A stretch of 64,000 bases of DNA from an uncultured Oscillospiraceae bacterium. Lineage in GTDB: Bacteria > Bacillota > Clostridia > Oscillospirales > Oscillospiraceae. Below are positions 59,244-64,000 of the stretch, piece by piece (position 1 is the stretch's first letter; each line of letters opens with the position of its first letter). The stretch covers positions 25,574-89,573 of the forward strand of contig CAKTMC010000009.1 in the NCBI GenBank assembly GCA_934573735.1. The letters are read 5' to 3'. The notes under the pieces are model-generated. The model was not told the DNA's origin. It did not search any database and saw nothing but the letters and a program-made list of their open reading frames with translations. Made by a program: the position numbers and the translations under genes.

Positions 59244-59960
59244 ATGAGAGCTGTCATTGATATAATCCTTCTGGCTATCATCGCCCTGTGTACCTGGGGC
59301 GGCTATAAGCGCGGTCTTATCGGCGGCGTTGCGGGACTGCTGGCCATAATTATCGCCCTCTTCGGCGGCAGCCTGCTGTCCACGGCCTATTCCGGCGAGG
59401 TCATCCCTGCGCTGGAGCCCTTTGTTGACGGTTATATCGACTCTCAGCAGAACCGTGACGAGGTGCTTGAGCGCCTTGGCTACGGCGACAGCGACAAGTC
59501 TCTCAAGGATATTTTGACCGAGGACCCCTCTCTGCGCTATGATTATGCCTATGAGTGCATGGACAGAGTCGGCTTTTTTGAAAAGCGCGCCGAGGAGATG
59601 GCAAATGAGGCGGTCGCATATGCAGACAGTGAGAATGTCGATATGACCGAGGCGGTCGTCAATGTCATGTGCAGGACGATAACCCATGTCGGCGGTCTGC
59701 TGCTGGCCTTCCTCCTGATACTGATATTCCTCATCGCCATTGCAAACGTCGGCAATCTCTCGTTCAGGCTGCCGAATATGGAGACGCTTGACGAGATAGG
59801 CGGAGCGCTGCTGGGCTTTGTGAAGGGCTTTGTCTACTGTGTGCTGCTATGCTGGGTGCTCAGCTTCTTCGGGCTTATCATCGGCAAGAGCACCATGAAC
59901 GACACCGTGCTCGGCCGCTTCTTCCTCGCCTTCGAGTTTATCACAAAAGGACTTATCTAA
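59244..59960 (+). CDS. CvpA family membrane protein
   Basis: 238-aa membrane protein with four helices (about 5-22, 28-48, 148-172, 197-222). The CvpA signatures are at the start (DIILLAIIALCTWGGYKRGLIGGV) and in the third/fourth helix region (GGALLGFVKGFVYCVLL). The insert between helices 2 and 3 (about 50-145) is long, charged and probably outside. CvpA proteins are linked to colicin V export, bile and peroxide tolerance in other bacteria; the molecular job is unclear. The ATG at 59244 is preferred to 59232, which overlaps its AAAGGA site. Confidence 0.85.
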   Translation: MRAVIDIILLAIIALCTWGGYKRGLIGGVAGLLAIIIALFGGSLLSTAYSGEVIPALEPFVDGYIDSQQNRDEVLERLGYGDSDKSLKDILTEDPSLRYDYAYECMDRVGFFEKRAEEMANEAVAYADSENVDMTEAVVNVMCRTITHVGGLLLAFLLILIFLIAIANVGNLSFRLPNMETLDEIGGALLGFVKGFVYCVLLCWVLSFFGLIIGKSTMNDTVLGRFFLAFEFITKGLI

Positions 59961-59967
59961 TTTCCCC

Positions 59968-59988
59968 GAGCTTCCCGGAGGGAAGCTC
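59968..59988 (+). other. Hairpin upstream of clpE
   Basis: Perfect 8-bp stem GAGCTTCC (59968-59975) with GGAAGCTC (59981-59988), no T run. It could be a weak terminator or a leader structure. It lies within the gap between cvpA and clpE. Confidence 0.4.
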
Positions 59989-60016
59989 AAACTCCATTTA
60001 CCCATAGGAGGTAGCT

Positions 60017-62350
60017 ATGCAACCTACAATGTGTTCTCGCTGCGGCAAAAATGTGGCAATCGTTTTCATCACCAAAATCGAAAACGGGCAGACAAAAAAC
60101 GAGGGGCTTTGCCTCAAGTGTGCCCGTGAGCTGCATATAAAGCCCGTGGACGATGTTATAAACAGGATCGGAATCTCCGATGAGGAGCTTGACAATATTA
60201 CCGGCGAAATGATGAACGCGCTCAGCGGCGTTGAGGATATGATGAATGTCGACAGTGACGGCGCCGATGATGCGGAGGACGACGGCAAGACCGCGACCTT
60301 CCCCTTTATGAACCGTCTCTTCGGCGGCCCTCCCGTGCCTCCCGCGCAGGGCGAGAGCTCCGGCGAGCATCAGACCCGTCAGGACGGAGACAAGACCCAA
60401 AAGCAGCCCAAGAGAAAATTTTTGGACAATTACTGCATCGACCTGACCGCCCGCGCCCGCGAAGCTAAGCTTGACAGCATGATAGGCCGCGAGGAGGAGC
60501 TGGAGCGCGTCATTCAGATACTCAACCGCCGCCAGAAGAATAACCCCTGCCTCATCGGTGAGCCGGGCGTCGGCAAAACGGCGATAGCCGAGGGACTGGC
60601 GCAGCGTATAGCCATGGGTAACGTCCCCTATAAGCTTCAGGATAAGCAGGTATTCCTGCTCGACCTCACGGCGCTTGTCGCGGGGACGCAGTTTCGCGGT
60701 CAGTTTGAAAGCCGCATGAAGGGGCTTATCGAGGAGATTCGCAAGCAGGGCAATATCATACTCGTCATTGACGAGGTTCACAATATAGTCGGCGCCGGGG
60801 ATGCGGAGGGCAGCATGAATGCCGCAAACATCCTCAAGCCCGCGCTCTCCCGCGGCGAAATTCAGGTCATCGGCGCGACCACCTTTGCCGAGTACCGCAA
60901 GCACATAGAGAAGGACTCCGCGCTTGAGCGCCGCTTTCAGCCTGTCACGGTAAACGAGCCGTCCATTGAGGACAGCGTCGAGATACTGCGCGGCATTGCG
61001 CACTATTACGAGGAATATCACGGCGTTGAGATATCCGACGAGATGTGCCGTCAGGCGGTTTTGATGAGCGAGCGCTATATAACCGACCGTTTCCTGCCGG
61101 ATAAGGCCATCGACCTCATTGACGAGGCCTGCTCCGACGTAAATCTCAAGGACGAGGGCATACGCCGCCGTATGCTTGCCGAGCGCGACCTCGAAAACGT
61201 CAGGTTTGAGCGCGAGGCGCTTATGAGCGAGGACGCGCCTGAGGGCGGCTTCACCGATGAGCTTCTGGGTAAGCGCTATGCCCGCATTGCGGAGCTTCGC
61301 AGCAAGGAGATGAAGCTTGAGGCGGAGCTTGCGGAAATCAAGGCTCAGGGCAGACCGAAGCTCACGATGGATAACATAGCGAGAATTATCGAGCTTTGGA
61401 CGAAGATACCCGCCTCCAGCATCCGCGAGGATGAGCTGGAGCGCCTGTCAAAGCTGGATGAGCGCCTGCGTGAGCATATAGTCGGGCAGGACGAGGCGAT
61501 AAAGTCCGTCTGCGCCGCGATAAAGCGCAACCGCATCGGTCTTCAGGTCAAGCGCAAGCCCGTGAGCTTCATCTTTGTCGGCGGCACCGGCGTCGGCAAG
61601 ACCGAGCTTGTAAAGCGCCTTGCGGCGGATCTGTTTGACTCGCCCGAGTCGCTGATACGGCTTGACATGTCGGAGTTCATGGAGAAGTTCTCCGTCTCGC
61701 GCATCATCGGCTCGCCTCCCGGCTATGTCGGCTATGACGAGGCGGGGCAGCTTACCGAGAAAATACGCCGCAAGCCCTACAGCGTCGTGCTGTTTGACGA
61801 GATAGAAAAAGCGCACCCCGACGTTATGAATATCCTTCTCCAGATACTCGATGACGGACGCATAAGCGATGCGCAGGGGCGCACGGTAAACTTTGAGAAT
61901 ACCATTATAATCATGACCACGAACGCCGGCAGCAACAGCAAGTCCGGCAGCGTCGGCTTCGGCGGCAGTCTCAGCGATATGAGCAGAGAGCGCACGATGA
62001 AGGCGCTGAATGAATTTTTGCGTCCGGAGTTTATAAACCGCGTGGATGAGGTCATATGCTTCAATCAGCTCAGTGAGGACAATTTCCGTGCCATCGCGGC
62101 GCTTATGCTGGGCGAGCTGCGTGAGAATATGCAGCGCAAGAACATCGCCCTGAGCTGGGACGAGAGCCTTGTTGACCATCTTGTCCGCGAGGGCTACTCC
62201 GTGACCTACGGCGCGCGCAATCTGCGCAGACTCATTCAGAAGCAGGTGGAGGATCAGATAGCCGAGGGCATCATTGCCCGCCGCGGCGAGAATTCCTCTC
62301 AGATAATGCTGTCCGCTGCGGACGGCAAGGTGGAAGTGAGGATAGCCTGA
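60017..62350 (+). CDS. clpE: Clp protease ATP-binding subunit ClpE
   Basis: 777-aa AAA+ unfoldase that feeds proteins to ClpP. An N-terminal zinc finger (C6-x2-C9 ... C32-x2-C35) identifies ClpE rather than ClpC. A linker region (about 85-140) precedes the first AAA+ domain with Walker A GEPGVGKT (about 181-188). A short coiled-coil middle domain (about 400-450) precedes the second AAA+ domain with Walker A GGTGVGKT (about 521-528) and a C-terminal D2-small domain. AGGAGG lies 6 bases before the ATG. CtsR operators are not visible upstream. The stop overlaps the next start (TGATG). Confidence 0.93.
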   Translation: MQPTMCSRCGKNVAIVFITKIENGQTKNEGLCLKCARELHIKPVDDVINRIGISDEELDNITGEMMNALSGVEDMMNVDSDGADDAEDDGKTATFPFMNRLFGGPPVPPAQGESSGEHQTRQDGDKTQKQPKRKFLDNYCIDLTARAREAKLDSMIGREEELERVIQILNRRQKNNPCLIGEPGVGKTAIAEGLAQRIAMGNVPYKLQDKQVFLLDLTALVAGTQFRGQFESRMKGLIEEIRKQGNIILVIDEVHNIVGAGDAEGSMNAANILKPALSRGEIQVIGATTFAEYRKHIEKDSALERRFQPVTVNEPSIEDSVEILRGIAHYYEEYHGVEISDEMCRQAVLMSERYITDRFLPDKAIDLIDEACSDVNLKDEGIRRRMLAERDLENVRFEREALMSEDAPEGGFTDELLGKRYARIAELRSKEMKLEAELAEIKAQGRPKLTMDNIARIIELWTKIPASSIREDELERLSKLDERLREHIVGQDEAIKSVCAAIKRNRIGLQVKRKPVSFIFVGGTGVGKTELVKRLAADLFDSPESLIRLDMSEFMEKFSVSRIIGSPPGYVGYDEAGQLTEKIRRKPYSVVLFDEIEKAHPDVMNILLQILDDGRISDAQGRTVNFENTIIIMTTNAGSNSKSGSVGFGGSLSDMSRERTMKALNEFLRPEFINRVDEVICFNQLSEDNFRAIAALMLGELRENMQRKNIALSWDESLVDHLVREGYSVTYGARNLRRLIQKQVEDQIAEGIIARRGENSSQIMLSAADGKVEVRIA

Positions 62351-62865
62351 TGGCAAGAATTGAAATCATCGAGGGCGATATAACAAGGCAGAGCGTGGAC
62401 GCGATAGTCAACGCCGCAAACTGCTCTCTGCTCGGCGGCGGGGGCGTGGACGGTGCGATCCACCGCGCCGCAGGTCCCGAGCTTTTGGCGGAGTGCCGTA
62501 CGCTGCACGGCTGCGAGACCGGCAAGGCGAAAATCACCGGCGGCTACAGGCTCCCGGCAAAGCACGTCATCCACACCCCCGGTCCCGTCTGGCACGGCGG
62601 CACGCATGGCGAGGACGAGGCGCTTGCCTCCTGCTACCGCTCATGTCTGCTGCTCGCGGCGGAAAACGGCTGCAAGACCGTGGATTTCCCGTCCATCAGC
62701 ACGGGAGTCTACCGCTTCCCGATAGACCGCGCGGCGAAAATCGCGATCACGACCATTGCCGCCGTGCTTGCCGAGCACCCGGAAATTGAGCGCGTGCGCA
62801 TGGTCTGCTTCGGCGAGAGCGCAAAGCGGGCGTATGACAAGGCGCTCGGCGAGGTGTGCGGATGA
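62350..62865 (+). CDS. Macro domain protein (O-acetyl-ADP-ribose deacetylase, YmdB/TARG-like)
   Basis: 171 aa, a single macro domain. The VNAANCSLLGGGGVDGAIHRAAG stretch (about 20-42) is the ADP-ribose-binding/catalytic loop of MacroD-type enzymes, with Asn24-like and Asp34-like residues in place; ISTGVYRFP is the second conserved loop. It hydrolyses O-acetyl-ADP-ribose or removes ADP-ribose from proteins. Starts inside the clpE stop (TGATG), so it is coupled to it. Confidence 0.92.
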   Translation: MARIEIIEGDITRQSVDAIVNAANCSLLGGGGVDGAIHRAAGPELLAECRTLHGCETGKAKITGGYRLPAKHVIHTPGPVWHGGTHGEDEALASCYRSCLLLAAENGCKTVDFPSISTGVYRFPIDRAAKIAITTIAAVLAEHPEIERVRMVCFGESAKRAYDKALGEVCG

Positions 62866-63425
62866 AGCGGCTTGTTCGGCTGCAATATAATTCGCCGGTG
62901 GTGCTGAGCTTTGCGCTGCTGTCTCTGGGAGCGCTCATGCTCGATAAGCTCAGCGGCGGCTGGACGACGGCAAAGCTTTTCAGCGTCTACCGTGCGCCGC
63001 TGTCGGATATTCTCTGCTACCCGCGCTTTGTGCTGCACGTTCTGGGTCATTCCGGCTATGCGCATTATATCGGCAACATGATGATGATACTCGTCGTAGG
63101 TCCCCCGCTGGAGGAGAAATACGGCAGCCGGAGCTTGTTTTGGGCGATATTCCTCACGGCTCTGGTGTCGGGGCTTGTGCAGTGGCTCTTTTTCCCCGGA
63201 ACTGCGCTGCTTGGCGCCTCGGGCATCGTGTTTATGATGATAGTTATGTCCTCGCTTGCCGGGATGAAGGACGGATATATCCCCATCACCCTGATTTTGG
63301 TTCTGGTGCTCTACCTCGGCGGCGAGATCGTGGACGGCGTGGTGCTGAGCGATAATGTCTCACAGCTTACGCATATCATCGGCGGCATCTGCGGCGCGGT
63401 GATAGGGCTTAATATGCGGAGGTAA
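62862..63425 (+). CDS. Rhomboid family intramembrane serine protease
   Basis: 187 aa, six or so helices. The catalytic pair is Ser120 in GASG (118-121) and His171 in LTHIIGGICGAVIG; the HYIGNM motif (about 68-73) is in the second-helix position. It cleaves membrane proteins near the membrane surface. The ATG at 62862 overlaps the macro-domain stop (ATGA). The GluP/YqgP group is longer, so this is a minimal form. The substrate is unknown. Confidence 0.85.
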   Translation: MKRLVRLQYNSPVVLSFALLSLGALMLDKLSGGWTTAKLFSVYRAPLSDILCYPRFVLHVLGHSGYAHYIGNMMMILVVGPPLEEKYGSRSLFWAIFLTALVSGLVQWLFFPGTALLGASGIVFMMIVMSSLAGMKDGYIPITLILVLVLYLGGEIVDGVVLSDNVSQLTHIIGGICGAVIGLNMRR

Positions 63426-63429
63426 GGCA

Positions 63430-63876
63430 ATGGGCGATAAAAAGGCGCTGCTGATAAGCGCGTGTCTGCTCGGCACAAGCTGCAAGTATAACGGCGGCAA
63501 TAACGCGCTCCCGGCGGAGAAAATCGCCGCTCTGCGCGGAAAATACCGGCTTATCCCGATTTGCCCGGAGACTGCCGGCGGTCTGCCGACTCCGCGTGAC
63601 CCGAGCGAGCGCCAAGGCGATTTGGTCGTAAGCTGCAAGGGACGCGACGTGACGGCGGAGTATTCAAGGGGCGCTGCCGTGGCTTTGCGTCTTGCGGAGA
63701 AATACGGCTGCGAGGCGGCACTCTTGAAGGAAAAAAGCCCCTCCTGCGGCAGCGGTCTTATATATGACGGCAGCTTCAGCGGCAGACTGACGCAGGGCGA
63801 CGGTGTCGCGGCGGAAAGGCTCAGGGCACTGGGCGTAAAAATCCACGGCGAAAACGAAGCTGATATGCTGCTTTGA
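63430..63876 (+). CDS. DUF523 domain protein
   Basis: 148 aa. Typical DUF523 motifs: SACLLGTSCKYNGG (about 10-23), CPETAGGLPTPRDPSE (about 46-61) and KEKSPSCGSG (about 98-107), with conserved cysteines that suggest a metal or Fe-S/thiol site. Short proteins of this family are widespread in anaerobes with unknown function; longer ones are fused to DUF1722. It starts 5 bases after the rhomboid stop with AGGTAAGG. Confidence 0.85.
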   Translation: MGDKKALLISACLLGTSCKYNGGNNALPAEKIAALRGKYRLIPICPETAGGLPTPRDPSERQGDLVVSCKGRDVTAEYSRGAAVALRLAEKYGCEAALLKEKSPSCGSGLIYDGSFSGRLTQGDGVAAERLRALGVKIHGENEADMLL

Positions 63877-63898
63877 ATAAGCGATATACGAAATACAA

Positions 63899-63972
63899 AA
63901 ACCTACCCGACATGGGTAGGTTTCAGCCTGTAGACAAACCCGCTTTAGGCATAGGACGGAAGCGGGTTTGTC
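63899..63972 (+). repeat. Hairpin plus CTGTAGACAAA repeat, copy C
   Basis: Terminator-like stem AAACCTACCC (63899-63908) with GGGTAGGTTT (63914-63923) is followed directly by CAGCCTGTAGACAAA (63924) and a second stem GACAAACCCGCTT (63933-63945) with AAGCGGGTTTGTC (63960-63972). The order hairpin, then CAG[CA]CTGTAGACAAA, is the same as at 30030 and 33892. The element probably continues past the window. Confidence 0.7.
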
Positions 63973-64000
63973 GTGTAAATGTTGAAAAAATTGCCGAAGA

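Noticed and set aside
59961..60016. CtsR-type heat-shock operator upstream of clpE
   Set aside because: The direct heptad repeats expected of CtsR sites are not present.

Overview
The window looks like a chromosomal segment of a GC-rich, spore-forming gut Clostridium-group bacterium, most likely of the Oscillospiraceae (Oscillibacter / Vescimonas-like). The reasons are Gram-positive promoters and ribosome binding sites, spore genes (spmAB, a LysM/GH18 spore-type protein), an ECF transporter, a ClpE-type chaperone, paired 2-hydroxyacyl-CoA-dehydratase-type iron-sulfur enzymes, and small palindromic intergenic repeats of a kind I remember from gut Clostridia. The genus is an inference. No rRNA, tRNA, CRISPR array, prophage or insertion-sequence transposase was found.

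Layout. 1-3000: a tripartite tricarboxylate transporter (tctC cut by the left edge, tctB, tctA). 3080-13045: housekeeping genes (pgi, a D,D-carboxypeptidase, an AI-2E-type permease, a cysteine desulfurase, mtaB, serA, a small lipoprotein, an AlaX-type editing protein). 13189-17076: first dehydratase-like operon (small subunit, large subunit, 75-aa membrane protein, ATP-dependent activase). 17560-23068: an AbrB-type regulator, spmAB, a YitT-type protein, and a large Fe-S/flavin oxidoreductase followed by hypA. 23556-26555: second dehydratase-like operon, paralogous to the first (small subunit, large subunit, 61-aa membrane protein) but without an activase. 26987-30045: pepF and a LysM/GH18-like protein on divergent promoters. 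30312-34683: a membrane sensor, histidine kinase, LuxR-type regulator and a receiver-like protein. 34698-45402: a co-directional surface/envelope run containing SPFH, zinc-ribbon and TPM proteins that together match the YdjI/YdjG/YdjH envelope-stress module of Bacillus, with added lipoprotein, DUF4428-like and sortase-type pilin-like genes. 46083-53698: a propeller/solute-binding lipoprotein, an M3 peptidase, an M18 aminopeptidase, a serine-hydrolase-like protein and an unusual small solute-binding protein. 54984-63876: an rRNA-type methyltransferase, ecfA1-ecfA2-ecfT-truA, cvpA, clpE, a macro-domain protein, a rhomboid protease and a DUF523 protein.

The most interesting material is the pair of dehydratase-like operons. 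Each carries a tiny conserved membrane protein that I do not recognise as part of any known 2-hydroxyacyl-CoA dehydratase or benzoyl-CoA reductase system. The large subunits are longer than usual and the codon usage suggests strong expression. Other points of note are a solute-binding protein whose sequence order looks circularly permuted, a GH18 protein lacking its catalytic acid residues, divergent promoters sharing one palindromic -35 hexamer, a 177-bp element with terminal inverted repeats present twice, and a 160-bp structured repeat with compensatory base changes.
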